Positions 42,260-50,948 of a stretch of 64,000 nucleotides of DNA are shown in pieces. The number at the start of each line of letters is the position of its first letter. Within the stretch, counting starts at the first letter, position 1. The notes beneath the pieces were generated by a model. It was given only the letters and a program-made list of their open reading frames with translations, was not told where the DNA came from and did not search any database. A program made the translations under genes and the position numbers. This DNA comes from Kribbella sindirgiensis (GTDB lineage Bacteria; Actinomycetota; Actinomycetes; Propionibacteriales; Kribbellaceae): NCBI RefSeq assembly GCF_004331435.1, contig NZ_SJKA01000029.1:1-64000 (forward strand). The letters run 5' to 3'.

Positions 42260-43250
42260 CTACGGCCCCTGCATTCGGGTCCTGGCCGTTGTTCACCTCG
42301 ACTACGCCGGGGGCGCCTGCGCGGTTGCCTTCGGCCACCACAGTTCTACGGAGCACTTGAAAAGCCTTCTCCACGAGATCGGGGGCGTCGTACGGGAGCC
42401 AGGTGATGCGTTGGTCCTTACGGAACCACGAGTCCTGCCGGCGCGCGAACCTGCGTGTGGCCTGGGCGGTCCGCTCCCGGGCCTGCTCTTCGTCGATCTC
42501 ACCGTTCAGCAACGCGATCACCTGCGAGTACCCGAGGGCACGGTTGGCAGTCCTGCCTTCAATCAAACCCTTGTTCAGCAGTCCGCGCACCTCGGCGACG
42601 AATCCGGCGTCGAACATCCGGTCCACCCGGCGGTCGATCCGCTCGTCGAGCACCGGCCGCGGTACGTCGAGACCGAGCTGGATCGCGCCCGGATAGACGT
42701 AGCGGTGCTCCGGCAGCGTGGCGACGTACGGGCCGCCGGTGATCTCGATGACCTCGAGCGCGCGGACGATCCGCCGACCGTTGCTGGGCAGGATCTGTTC
42801 TGCGGCCTTCGGGTCCTTGTGCCGCAGTTCCGCATGCAGGGCGCCGGAGCCGCGGGCCTCGAGCTCGGCCTCGAGGCGGGCGCGGACCACCGGGTCGGTG
42901 CCGGGGAAGACGAAGTCGTCCAGGATCGCGCGCACGTACAGCGCCGAGCCGCCGGCGAGCACCGGGACCTTGGCCCTGTCGATGCAGTCGTCGATCGCAT
43001 GCCGGGCGAGCTCCTGGAACTCGGCCACGGTCGCGGTCTCGGTCACGTCCAGGATGTCCAGCAGATGATGCGGTACGCCGGCGCGCTCCGCCGTACTGAT
43101 CTTCGCCGTCCCGATGTCCATGCCGCGGTACACCTGCATCGCGTCCGCGTTCACCACCTCGCCACCCAGATGTCGGGACAGGGCGACGGCGAGATCGGAC
43201 TTCCCGGCCGCGGTGGGACCGACGACCGCGACGACGAGTGCAGCAGGCAT
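42246..43250 (-). CDS. miaA: tRNA dimethylallyltransferase MiaA
   Basis: The 334-residue enzyme adds a dimethylallyl group to A37 of tRNAs that read UNN codons, the substrate for MiaB. The P-loop is VVAVVGPTAAGKSDLAVAL, followed by the MiaA-specific NADAMQVYRGMDIGTAK, GVPHHLLD, VLAGGSALYVRA and the RTANRALGYSQV and WFRKDQRITW tRNA-binding segments. A C-terminal tail of about 30 residues goes beyond the standard length. It is separated from miaB and dapF, its usual neighbours, by inserted blocks; its end overlaps the ECF sigma gene. Confidence 0.96.
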   Translation of the reverse strand: MPAALVVAVVGPTAAGKSDLAVALSRHLGGEVVNADAMQVYRGMDIGTAKISTAERAGVPHHLLDILDVTETATVAEFQELARHAIDDCIDRAKVPVLAGGSALYVRAILDDFVFPGTDPVVRARLEAELEARGSGALHAELRHKDPKAAEQILPSNGRRIVRALEVIEITGGPYVATLPEHRYVYPGAIQLGLDVPRPVLDERIDRRVDRMFDAGFVAEVRGLLNKGLIEGRTANRALGYSQVIALLNGEIDEEQARERTAQATRRFARRQDSWFRKDQRITWLPYDAPDLVEKAFQVLRRTVVAEGNRAGAPGVVEVNNGQDPNAGAVDARG

Positions 43251-43372
43251 CGCTCCAGTCTGGCAGCTCCCCGCTCAAGACTTGGCCAAGAGGTCTGTAC
43301 CAGCCTTGTGGATGACCCGGGAAGAGCGGTAGGAACTCTGGAGTTCGAGACATTTCTACGGGAGGAACGCAC

Positions 43373-43633
43373 GTGACGAATCCGTTCGATGAAGGGGCTG
43401 ACGCGGCCAAGGACGCGGCCAAGGACGCGCTCGGGGACGACGCCGACGCCCTGTCCGCCGCGAAGCGCAGCGGTGGCGACGTCGAGTTCAGCGCCGGCGA
43501 CGTGGATCCCGGCGGCGACTCCGGCGGCGACGTCGAGTCCGGCGGCGACGTCGAGTCCGGCGGCGATGTGGAGTCGGGTGGCGACGTCGAGTCCGGCGGC
43601 GGCAGCTCGGACAGCGGCGGCGACGTAGAGTAA
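43373..43633 (+). CDS. Small acidic repeat protein
   Basis: The 86-residue protein starts MTNPFDEGADAAKDAAKDAL and then consists of Gly-Gly-Asp-Val-Glu-Ser repeats (six-residue unit, four consecutive copies in residues 50-75). It is very acidic and should be disordered. A strong GGAGGAAC ribosome site lies before the GTG start, so it is probably expressed. No family beyond low-complexity actinobacterial proteins was recognised; a metal- or surface-binding role is only a guess. It is divergent from miaA. Confidence 0.65.
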   Translation: MTNPFDEGADAAKDAAKDALGDDADALSAAKRSGGDVEFSAGDVDPGGDSGGDVESGGDVESGGDVESGGDVESGGGSSDSGGDVE

Positions 43634-43755
43634 GTGCCGTCGGCATCGTTTTGGGTACGGCGCTCGCGGAGATCCCACAGTTGAGGCGTTGCAGGTGCGA
43701 AGATCACCGCTAGCTGTCTGTAAGCACTCAACTACGCAGGAATGGGAGCCCCGAG

Positions 43756-43998
43756 ATGGGCATCTTCGACAAGTTCAAGGGCAAGGCCGAGGACCTGAAG
43801 GACAAGGCCACCGACCTGGTCGACGGCCACGGCGACAAGGTCGGTGAAGGCCTGGACAAGGCCGGCGACTTCGTCGACGAGAAGACGGGCGGCAAGTACG
43901 GCGACAAGATCGACACGGGCGTCGACAAGGCCAAGGAAGGGTTGGACAACCTGGACGGCCAGAACGACGACATCCCGGACCGGCAGAACCCCGCCTGA
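43756..43998 (+). CDS. Rv0909/MT0933-like small helical protein (annotated antitoxin family)
   Basis: The 80-residue lysine- and aspartate-rich protein has repeated amphipathic segments (KFKGKAEDLKDKATDLVDGH, DKVGEGLDKAGDFVDEKTGG, DTGVDKAKEGLDNLDG). The DKAGDFVDEKTGGKYGDKID stretch is the signature of the MT0933 family, named antitoxin from mycobacterial studies. No toxin gene is adjacent here, so the name should not be taken as function; CsbD-like stress proteins have a similar look. GGGAG precedes the ATG. Confidence 0.75.
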   Translation: MGIFDKFKGKAEDLKDKATDLVDGHGDKVGEGLDKAGDFVDEKTGGKYGDKIDTGVDKAKEGLDNLDGQNDDIPDRQNPA

Positions 43999-44007
43999 CG
44001 TACCCCC

Positions 44008-44044
44008 ACGAAGGGCCGCAAGCACCCCGCTTGCGGCCCTTCGT
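44008..44044 (+). terminator. Hairpin after the Rv0909-like gene
   Basis: ACGAAGGGCCGCAAG (44008-44022) and CTTGCGGCCCTTCGT (44030-44044) are perfect 15-base arms with a seven-base loop, ten bases after the stop. A U tract is missing, as is common in this genome. Confidence 0.85.
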
Positions 44045-44092
44045 CATACCCGCCCGCGAGGCAGTCGGGGAGACGAGGGACAGGCGCCGGGG

Positions 44093-44142
44093 ACTGGGAA
44101 CACGCCATTGCTTGTTCCCAGTAGCTGAGGCCTGTTCCCAGT
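44093..44142. repeat. GGGAACA/TGTTCCC repeat element, second copy
   Basis: ACTGGGAACA (44093-44102) can pair with TGTTCCCAGT at 44113-44122 or with an identical copy at 44133-44142. The module GGGACTGGGAACA and the string CCATTGC-TGTTCCC are shared with the inverted repeat at 21594-21663, 22 kb away. Two alternative stems make a switch-like fold possible, but the more economical view is a short dispersed extragenic repeat. Confidence 0.65.
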
Positions 44143-44188
44143 TCCCGGCAATCGGGAGCTCGAGCGACGACCCGTGCGAAGATCTGGC

Positions 44189-44722
44189 ATGGCGCTGACG
44201 AATCCGTGGTTGTCCGGTCCGGCTCCGACGACGAAGCTCCTGCACGACCGGTTGTCCGAACGGATCCTGAACCTGCTGTCGAGCCAGAACATGTGCGTAC
44301 TGGCGACTGCGGGTCCGGACGGGCCGTTGGCGACACCGGTTCGCTACTACCACCTCGATTTCGAGGTGATGTTCACGGCTTCGCCGCGCTCACCGAAGAT
44401 GCGGAACCTGGCCGCGGATCCGCGGGTCTCGGTCGGGATCTTCGCGCCACTCGTCGGTCAGGCAAGCAGCCGAGGCGCCCAACTCTTCGGTCGAGCGCAG
44501 ATTCTGACTCCCGACAGCAACGAGTTCGCCAACTACTGGGAAGCGTTCCGCTGGCAGTCGGACCACGTCGAACGCGGAAACTCCCTCGCGGAACCTCCAC
44601 TGGGCCCGCTCGTAGTAGTCACCCCCAACCGAATCGTCTACACCGAACACTGGCTCCGCCGCGAGGGCTACGCACCAAGACAGTTCTGGCACCCAAAGCC
44701 GACCGACACGACGACGATCTAG
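44189..44722 (+). CDS. Pyridoxamine 5'-phosphate oxidase-fold flavin/F420-binding protein
   Basis: The 177-residue protein has the split-barrel PNPOx fold: ILNLLSSQNMCVLATAGPDG, PLATPVRYYHLDFEVMFTAS, SPKMRNLAADPRVSVGIFAP. It binds FMN, F420 or another cofactor and probably reduces a small molecule; members of this group include F420-dependent reductases and heme-binding proteins. No PNPOx-specific substrate residues are evident, so it is unlikely to be a true PdxH. It is a single-gene unit after the repeat element. Confidence 0.8.
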   Translation: MALTNPWLSGPAPTTKLLHDRLSERILNLLSSQNMCVLATAGPDGPLATPVRYYHLDFEVMFTASPRSPKMRNLAADPRVSVGIFAPLVGQASSRGAQLFGRAQILTPDSNEFANYWEAFRWQSDHVERGNSLAEPPLGPLVVVTPNRIVYTEHWLRREGYAPRQFWHPKPTDTTTI

Positions 44723-44773
44723 CCGCCGCGGAGCGGTGTCCGTGGTGTCGGTGGGGGTGTTTAGGGTGTTTGC

Positions 44774-45229
44774 ATGGATCGGTTTCGGGTGGTGCCTGCG
44801 GCTTATGTGATTGTTCGGCGGGGGGATGAGGTGTTGTTGTTGCTGCGGGCCAACACCGGTTACATGGACGGACATTGGGCGGTGCCGGCGGGGCATGTGG
44901 AGCACGGTGAGTCCGTGCTGGCGGCGGCGGTGCGGGAACTCAAGGAGGAGGTCGGGCTCGACGTGGACGCGGCGGATCTCGTGCCGGTGACCGCGATGCA
45001 CCGGACGGGTGGGAACGGTGATCCGATCGACGAGCGGGTCGACTTCTTCTTCACGGCGGAGCGGTGGACCGGCGAGCCGCAGCTGATGGAGCCGGAGAAG
45101 GCGGCCGGCCTCGAGTGGTATCCGCTGGACAAGCTGCCCGAGCCGCTGGTCCCGCACGAGGCGCGGGTGCTCGGCGCGGTGGCCGACGGTGCCGCGCTTC
45201 CTGCGGTGATCTCCCAGGGTTTCGCCTGA
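44774..45229 (+). CDS. NUDIX hydrolase
   Basis: The 151-residue hydrolase splits nucleoside diphosphate-linked compounds. The Nudix box is complete: GHVEHGESVLAAAVRELKEE followed by VGL. The preceding YVIVRRGDEVLLLLRANTGY and WAVPAGHVE are typical of MutT/ADP-ribose pyrophosphatase-like members. Substrate cannot be assigned. It lies 51 bp after the PNPOx-fold gene, with its own short promoter region. Confidence 0.92.
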   Translation: MDRFRVVPAAYVIVRRGDEVLLLLRANTGYMDGHWAVPAGHVEHGESVLAAAVRELKEEVGLDVDAADLVPVTAMHRTGGNGDPIDERVDFFFTAERWTGEPQLMEPEKAAGLEWYPLDKLPEPLVPHEARVLGAVADGAALPAVISQGFA

Positions 45230-45299
45230 GTTCACCGCCCAGCCGGACGCCACGCCCTAAGGTGCCAACGTTGTCAACGGACCTTGGGAGCGTGGGGCG

Positions 45300-47153
45300 A
45301 TGGACGAGCGGTACGACGGGACGAGCCGGCGGCGGCTCCTGCAGGCGGGGGCACTCGGCGCCGGTGCGGTGGTCATGCCAGGTGTACTCAGCACCGGCGA
45401 AGCGGCCGCGACCGGCATCGGGGCGACGAAGGGCACCACGAAGAGCAGCACGGAGAGCGCCCGAAGCACCAGGATCGACACCGAGCATCCGCGGTTCACG
45501 CTGGCGGTCGTGCCGGACACGCAGTACCAGTTCGACCAGGACCGGGGCGATGCCGCGCCGCTCACCGCGACCTTCAAGTACCTGATCGACCAGCGCGGCG
45601 AGGAGAACATCGTCTTCATCGCGCACCTCGGCGACGTGGTCGAGAACGCGCTGGCGAGCGAGTTCGCGCTGGCCGACCCGGTCTTCAGGATCCTCGACCG
45701 TGCCCGGTTCCCGTACTCGGTGCTGGCCGGCAACCACGACATCGACGGTTCGAAGGACGACACCCGCGGCCCGTCGCCGTACCTGGACACCTTCGGCCCG
45801 CGGCGGTTCCGCTGGATGCCGACGTACGGCGGGTCGACGGCGAACGGCTACAACTCGTACCACGTGTTCCGCGCGGCCGGCCGGCAGTGGTTGCTGCTGG
45901 CAATGGATTGGCGCCCGTCGGACGCGAGCTTCGCGTGGGCCCGCGCCGTGATCAAGGCACACCCGAAGTTGCCGGTGATCCTGACCATCCACGAACTGGT
46001 GAACGCCGACCACGGCAACCCGGTCGCGTACTTCAGCGACCACGGCAACCGCGTCTGGGACCAGCTGGTCGACGACAGCGACCAGATCTTCCTGACTCTC
46101 AACGGCCACTACTGGCCGCCCGGTCGCGTCACCCGGAAGAACGCCGCCGGCCACGACGTGCACCTGCACATCACGAACTATCAGGACCGGTACTACGGCG
46201 GCTCCGGCATGGTCCGGCTGTACCACTTCGACCTGGCTCGCAACACGATCGACGTCGAGACGGTCGCGCCGTGGATCATGCAGCAGGACCCGGCGCGGCG
46301 CAACGAGCTCGCCGCGGCGGAGATCGAGCTCAGCGACGACACCAATCGGTTCAGCGTCCCGATCGATTTCGCGGAGCGGTTCGCCGGGTTCGCCCCGGAG
46401 CCGGTCCGTCCGGCGCGTCCGGCGAAGCAGTTGGTCATTCCGGGTACGGCGGCGTACTGGCGCTTCGACGGGCCGGTCGGGGACAAGGTCGTCGACCAGT
46501 CGGGGCAGGGCAACGACCTGACGCGCGTGCAGCTGAGCAGCGACCTGCCGACCGCGTCGGCGGAGTACCACCCGGATCAGCCGGGGCATGCGAGCTGGCT
46601 GTTCCCGGGCGGTAAGAACCCGGCGCGCGGCGGCTACTTGAAGACGGCGGACGGCGCGCCGCTGAACGCGATGACGTTCGCAAGCGGCTACACGATCGAG
46701 GCGTTCGTGAAGCTGGCCGACGACGGGCAGGACCACTCGTGGGAGGGTCTGCTCACCCGGCTCGGGACGGGACGCGACGCGGGCAAGACGGGCAGCGACC
46801 CGGACGAGCCGGCCGCGAAGCTCGGGTTCTCGGGCGGACTGCAGGTGCAGTGGGCGGTGTACCCGGCCGACAAGAACGACACGTTCACCAACTGGGGTCA
46901 CGAGCAGCGCGCCGGCGAGTGGTTCCACCTGGCGATCGTGAACGACGGCCGGCACAGCGTCGTGTACGTCGACTCGTCGGAGCTGCTCCGCAACCCGGCG
47001 ACCGCATCGAACGGTCTCGCGACGGCCGGCAAGCCGTGGCTGGTCGCCGCCGGCCACTACGCCAACAACGTCGACCAAGGCTTCGCCGGCCACATCGGCG
47101 AACTCCGCATCGTCACCCGCGCCCTCAAGCCGTCGCAGTTCCTGAACGCCTAG
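45300..47153 (+). CDS. Tat-exported calcineurin-like metallophosphoesterase with LamG-like domain
   Basis: The 617-residue protein has a Tat signal (SRRRLLQAGALGAGAVVMPG). The phosphoesterase core carries metal motifs LAVVPDTQYQ, FIAHLGDVVENA, VLAGNHDID and the late LTLNGHYWPPGR (variant of GHxH with Tyr), so it should bind two metal ions and hydrolyse phosphomono- or diesters outside the cell. From about residue 390 a concanavalin/LamG-like fold follows (TAAYWRFDGPVGDKVVDQSG, then WFHLAIVNDGRHSVVYVDSS, HIGELRIVTRALKPSQF). The last domain probably binds carbohydrate. The end overlaps the convergent phosphotransferase gene by four bases. Confidence 0.9.
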   Translation: MDERYDGTSRRRLLQAGALGAGAVVMPGVLSTGEAAATGIGATKGTTKSSTESARSTRIDTEHPRFTLAVVPDTQYQFDQDRGDAAPLTATFKYLIDQRGEENIVFIAHLGDVVENALASEFALADPVFRILDRARFPYSVLAGNHDIDGSKDDTRGPSPYLDTFGPRRFRWMPTYGGSTANGYNSYHVFRAAGRQWLLLAMDWRPSDASFAWARAVIKAHPKLPVILTIHELVNADHGNPVAYFSDHGNRVWDQLVDDSDQIFLTLNGHYWPPGRVTRKNAAGHDVHLHITNYQDRYYGGSGMVRLYHFDLARNTIDVETVAPWIMQQDPARRNELAAAEIELSDDTNRFSVPIDFAERFAGFAPEPVRPARPAKQLVIPGTAAYWRFDGPVGDKVVDQSGQGNDLTRVQLSSDLPTASAEYHPDQPGHASWLFPGGKNPARGGYLKTADGAPLNAMTFASGYTIEAFVKLADDGQDHSWEGLLTRLGTGRDAGKTGSDPDEPAAKLGFSGGLQVQWAVYPADKNDTFTNWGHEQRAGEWFHLAIVNDGRHSVVYVDSSELLRNPATASNGLATAGKPWLVAAGHYANNVDQGFAGHIGELRIVTRALKPSQFLNA

Positions 47154-47839
47154 AGGTGGGAGCGGATCAGGGCTTCTTGGGCGGGGAGGAGGGCTAGCTC
47201 GGCGGGCGTCAGGGTTCGGTTGTTGCCGCGTCGCTCCAGTGCGTCGGGGAGGCCTGGTCCTGGGTCGATCGAGTTCGCGAGGTACGTCGCGAGCGCGTCG
47301 CGGAGCAGGTCGGTGAGGTTCTTGTAGGTCGGGTCGAGGGCGACCTGGGCGAAGATGATCGCGGTCATCGCGACGTCGAACTCCGGGGCGCCCTCCTCCG
47401 CGTTGCGCCAGTCGATGACGACCGGGCCGTCGGCGGTGGCCATCACGTTCAGCGGGTGCAGGTCACCGTGGACGACCACGCGTCCCGGCGTACCGCTCGG
47501 GGCGGGGATGGCCTGCAGCCGGCGGTGCAGGTCGGCGTGGATCAGGCCGATCTCGGTTGCGCTCAGGTCGCCCGCGATCGCGGCGTCACCGAGCGTCGGT
47601 CCGTCGAGCCGCTGCAGCACCATGTCCGCGCCGTCGACGTCGCGCACCGCGGGCACCGGGTAGCCGTGCCGCGCCACATGCCGCATGAAATCGGCCTCGT
47701 CACGCACCGGATGTCCGTTGCGGTACCGCCGCAACACCCAGTCGTCGTCGATCGAGTAGATGTCCGCGTCCCGCCCGAACGCGAACGGCTCGGCATCCGC
47801 CGGCAGAAGACCTCCGGCGCCGGCTGGTTTCTCCGTCAT
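47150..47839 (-). CDS. APH-family phosphotransferase
   Basis: The 229-residue kinase-like protein has the aminoglycoside phosphotransferase fold: catalytic HGDLHPLNVM (Brenner motif) and the metal-binding Asp in GPVVIDWRNAEEG, with a shortened N lobe (GRDADIYSIDDDWVLRRYRN). It may phosphorylate a small hydroxyl compound or be a housekeeping kinase; antibiotic resistance cannot be claimed. It overlaps the end of miaB by four bases (ATGA), so it is translated with it. Confidence 0.85.
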   Translation of the reverse strand: MTEKPAGAGGLLPADAEPFAFGRDADIYSIDDDWVLRRYRNGHPVRDEADFMRHVARHGYPVPAVRDVDGADMVLQRLDGPTLGDAAIAGDLSATEIGLIHADLHRRLQAIPAPSGTPGRVVVHGDLHPLNVMATADGPVVIDWRNAEEGAPEFDVAMTAIIFAQVALDPTYKNLTDLLRDALATYLANSIDPGPGLPDALERRGNNRTLTPAELALLPAQEALIRSHL

Positions 47840-49320
47840 CCGACCTGGCAGCCGCCGGTTGCGGGCTCGAGGGGTTTGGCGCCGACAGTCGGCATCCCGA
47901 GCATCACACCGGGCGTCACATCGGGCGCGGCGGCAGGTGCTTCCAGTGAGCGTTCCCAGGCGTCGCCGGCGCGGGTCCGGCGTACGGCGCCGAAAACGTC
48001 GGCGACCAGGTGATGCGGAGCGGCGTACGTGACCTCGACCGTGGCCAGGTCACCCGGCCGCGGCGGCTCGACACCTTCCGGTACGGCGAAGTGGACCAGC
48101 CGGTTGTCCGCGGCGCGACCGCTGAGCCGATGGGTGGCGGCGTCCTTGCGCCCCTCCCCCTCGGCCACGAGCACCTCGACCGACCGGCCGACGACGCGCT
48201 TGTTCTCGGCCCAGGCCATGTCGTCCTGCAGGGCGACGAGCCGCTCGTACCGGTCCTGGACGACGTCGCGCGGGATCTGGTCGGCCATCGACTCGGCCGG
48301 CGTCCCGGGACGCTTCGAGTACTGGAACGTGAACGCGCCCGCGAACCGCGCCTGCCGGACCACGTCGAGCGTGCCCTGGAAGTCCTCCTCGGTCTCCCCC
48401 GGGAACCCGACGATGATGTCGGTGGTGATCGCCGCGTCGGGCATCGCCGCGCGCACGTCTTCGATGATGCGCAGGTACCGATCCCGCCGGTACGAGCGCC
48501 GCATCGCCTTCAGCACGGCGTCCGAGCCCGACTGCAGCGGCATGTGCAGCGAGGGCATCACGTTCGGCGTCTCGGCCATCGCTTCGATCACGTCGGCGGT
48601 GAAGTCCCGCGGGTGCGGCGACGTGAACCGGACCCGCTCCAGCCCCTCGATCCCGCCACACGCCCGCAGCAGCTTGCCGAACGCGAACCGGTCGCCGAAC
48701 TCGACGCCGTACGAGTTCACGTTCTGCCCGAGCAGTGTCACCTCGAGCACGCCCTCGCCGACCAGCGCCTCGACCTCGGCCAGCACATCTCCGGGCCGGC
48801 GGTCCTTCTCGCGGCCACGCAGCGCCGGCACGATGCAGAACGTGCAGGTGTTGTTGCAGCCGACGCTGACCGACACCCAGGCGGAGTACGGCGATTCGCG
48901 GCGGGTCGGCAGCGTCGACGGGAACACGTCGAGCGACTCGAGGATCTCGACCTGGGACTCCTCGGCGATCCGCGCCCGCTCCAGCAGCACCGGCAGCGCG
49001 CCGATGTTGTGGGTGCCGAACACGACGTCGACCCACGGGGCCTTGCGAACGATCGACGCCTTGTCCTTCTGCGCCAGGCAGCCGCCGACGGCGATCTGCA
49101 TGCCGGGTTTGCGCGCCTTCACCGGCGCCAGGTGACCGAGGTTGCCGTACAGCTTGTTGTCGGCGTTCTCCCGGACCGCGCACGTGTTGAAGACGACCAC
49201 ATCGGCCTCGTCGCCCTCGGGCGCACGGACATAGCCCGCGTCCTCCAGCAGACCGCGCAGCCGCTCGGAGTCGTGGACATTCATCTGGCACCCGTAGGTG
49301 CGGACCTCGTAAGTACGCAT
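47836..49320 (-). CDS. miaB: tRNA-2-methylthio-N6-dimethylallyladenosine synthase MiaB
   Basis: The 494-residue radical-SAM methylthiotransferase modifies A37 of tRNA after MiaA. The N-terminal UPF0004 domain has three cysteines (RTYGCQMNVHDSE, VVFNTCAVRENA, AVGGCLAQKD). The radical-SAM cluster is VGCNNTCTFCIVPALRG, and a TRAM domain follows (VGRSVEVLVAEGEGRKDAAT). The ATG at 49320 behind AGGTGG gives the standard MRTYEVRTYGCQ start; a GTG three codons earlier is possible. A C-terminal tail of about 45 residues beyond TRAM ends in GGCQVG. Confidence 0.96.
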   Translation of the reverse strand: MRTYEVRTYGCQMNVHDSERLRGLLEDAGYVRAPEGDEADVVVFNTCAVRENADNKLYGNLGHLAPVKARKPGMQIAVGGCLAQKDKASIVRKAPWVDVVFGTHNIGALPVLLERARIAEESQVEILESLDVFPSTLPTRRESPYSAWVSVSVGCNNTCTFCIVPALRGREKDRRPGDVLAEVEALVGEGVLEVTLLGQNVNSYGVEFGDRFAFGKLLRACGGIEGLERVRFTSPHPRDFTADVIEAMAETPNVMPSLHMPLQSGSDAVLKAMRRSYRRDRYLRIIEDVRAAMPDAAITTDIIVGFPGETEEDFQGTLDVVRQARFAGAFTFQYSKRPGTPAESMADQIPRDVVQDRYERLVALQDDMAWAENKRVVGRSVEVLVAEGEGRKDAATHRLSGRAADNRLVHFAVPEGVEPPRPGDLATVEVTYAAPHHLVADVFGAVRRTRAGDAWERSLEAPAAAPDVTPGVMLGMPTVGAKPLEPATGGCQVG

Positions 49321-49421
49321 GACAGCCACCTAGAGTACGTGCCGCGGTAGACATTTCCCTACCTGGGACCGGCTGCCTGCCGCTCCTGTGCCGATGCCCC
49401 CGCTGCACAACAGTGGAGGGC

Positions 49422-50939
49422 ATGAACAGTTCCCGCCGTCAGTTCCTCGCCCGCACCGCCGCCGGAGCCGCCGTGCTCGCCGGCGGCTCCTTCACCACGA
49501 CGGCCGCCTCGGCCGTCCACAGCACCAGCAAGATCACCGCACTCACCGACGTCACCGTCATCGACGTCGCCACCGGCCGCCGCGACCGGCACCAGACCGT
49601 GCTGATCAGCGGCGACCGGATCCTCGGCGTCGGCCGGATCCCGGTCCCCCGCGGCGCAGTGGAGATCAACCTCACCGGGAAGTACGTCGTTCCCGGGCTC
49701 GCCGACATGCACGCCCACAGCCTCGGCGACGAGCGGGTCTCTCCCCCGCTGTACCTGGCGAACGGCCTCACGACGATCCGCGAAATGTCCGGCACCAACC
49801 CGCAGCTGTACGACTGGCGCGACCGGATCGACTCCGGCGCCCTGCTCGGCCCGCGGATGATCGTCGGGAGCCAGATCATCGACGGCGATCCGACCCTGTG
49901 GGACCCGAACCTGCTCCGGGTGCTCGTGGTGAACGACGAGGCCGGCGCTCGGGCTGCCGTCCGTCAGGTCAGGTCCGAGGGCGCCGACTTCGTCAAGGTG
50001 TACTCGCGGCTGAGCGCAACGGCGTACCGGGCGATCGTTGACGAGGCCCGCAAGCTGGGGCTGACCGTCCATGGCCACGGGCCGGACAGTCTCACCGCGA
50101 AAGAGGTCAGCAACGCCGGACAGCGCAGCATCGAGCACATCCACTCCCTCGGCCTGTCCGTGTCCACGCGGGAGACAGAGGTACGCCGGATGGTGCGTGC
50201 GATCACCGTGAAGACCGGCGACTACAACGCCTGGTTCCGTCAGATGCACCCGATCGAGTGGATCGCGGCGAACACCTTCAGCCAAGCCCGCGCCGCCGAC
50301 GTGTTCGGCACGCTGCGGCGCAACCGGACCCGGGTCACGCCGACCCTGACCATGCACCGCGTTCTCGACATGCCCGACTACACGGCGATGGACCCGGCGC
50401 TCGCGAAGTACATGAGCGCGGAAGAGCTCGATGTCTACGACTACGCCGTCAACACCCTCTACAAGCCCAACCGGTCCGCGGAGGAGATCTCGCACCAGCG
50501 GCAGATGTGGGCGTGGCGGCAGCGGTTCGTGCGTGAGCTGTTCGCCCACGACGTCCCGATCCTGGCCGGCACCGACACCGGTACGCCGTACTCCGTCCCC
50601 GGCTTCGCGCTGCACGACGAACTCGAGCACCTGGTGAACGCCGGCGCGACCCCACGCCAGGCCCTCTACGCCGCCACCGTGGAGCCCGCCAAGTTCCTCG
50701 GATCGGAGACGGGCGCAGTGCGGCCGCGGAAGATCGCGGACCTCGTCGTACTCGACGCAGATCCGCTGACCGACATCCGCAACAGCCGACGCATCCACAC
50801 TGTGGTCACGCGGGGCCGCGTGATCGGCCCCGCGCAGCGCCAACGCATGCTCGCCGACGTCGCGGCAGCTGTGAAGGAACCGCCGACCACCGCATCCCTC
50901 ACCGCCGGCGGCTGCTGCGGAAGCTACCGCCACGGCTGA
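49422..50939 (+). CDS. Tat-exported amidohydrolase (imidazolonepropionase-like)
   Basis: The 505-residue enzyme has a Tat signal (MNSSRRQFLARTAAGAAVLA) and an amidohydrolase barrel. The HxH motif is VPGLADMHAHSLGD, the carbamylated Lys is probably in ADFVKVYSRLS, the His ligands lie in LTVHGHGPDS and IEHIHSLGL, and the late Asp in ILAGTDTGTPYS. It resembles Xaa-Pro dipeptidase/imidazolonepropionase-like exported hydrolases. A GGAGGG site lies just before the ATG, closer than usual, so an in-frame GTG nine bases upstream is also possible. It ends with a short Cys-containing tail (GGCCGSYRHG). Confidence 0.88.
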   Translation: MNSSRRQFLARTAAGAAVLAGGSFTTTAASAVHSTSKITALTDVTVIDVATGRRDRHQTVLISGDRILGVGRIPVPRGAVEINLTGKYVVPGLADMHAHSLGDERVSPPLYLANGLTTIREMSGTNPQLYDWRDRIDSGALLGPRMIVGSQIIDGDPTLWDPNLLRVLVVNDEAGARAAVRQVRSEGADFVKVYSRLSATAYRAIVDEARKLGLTVHGHGPDSLTAKEVSNAGQRSIEHIHSLGLSVSTRETEVRRMVRAITVKTGDYNAWFRQMHPIEWIAANTFSQARAADVFGTLRRNRTRVTPTLTMHRVLDMPDYTAMDPALAKYMSAEELDVYDYAVNTLYKPNRSAEEISHQRQMWAWRQRFVRELFAHDVPILAGTDTGTPYSVPGFALHDELEHLVNAGATPRQALYAATVEPAKFLGSETGAVRPRKIADLVVLDADPLTDIRNSRRIHTVVTRGRVIGPAQRQRMLADVAAAVKEPPTTASLTAGGCCGSYRHG

Positions 50940-50948
50940 GTGAGGCGT

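Noticed and set aside
43634..44008. Toxin partner of the Rv0909-like protein
   Set aside because: The flanking intervals are short and contain no frame with a toxin fold or a start signal.
45051..47093. Minus-strand open frame of 680 residues opposite the phosphoesterase
   Set aside because: It is antisense to a Tat-exported enzyme with complete motifs; arginine- and valine-rich shadow translation.
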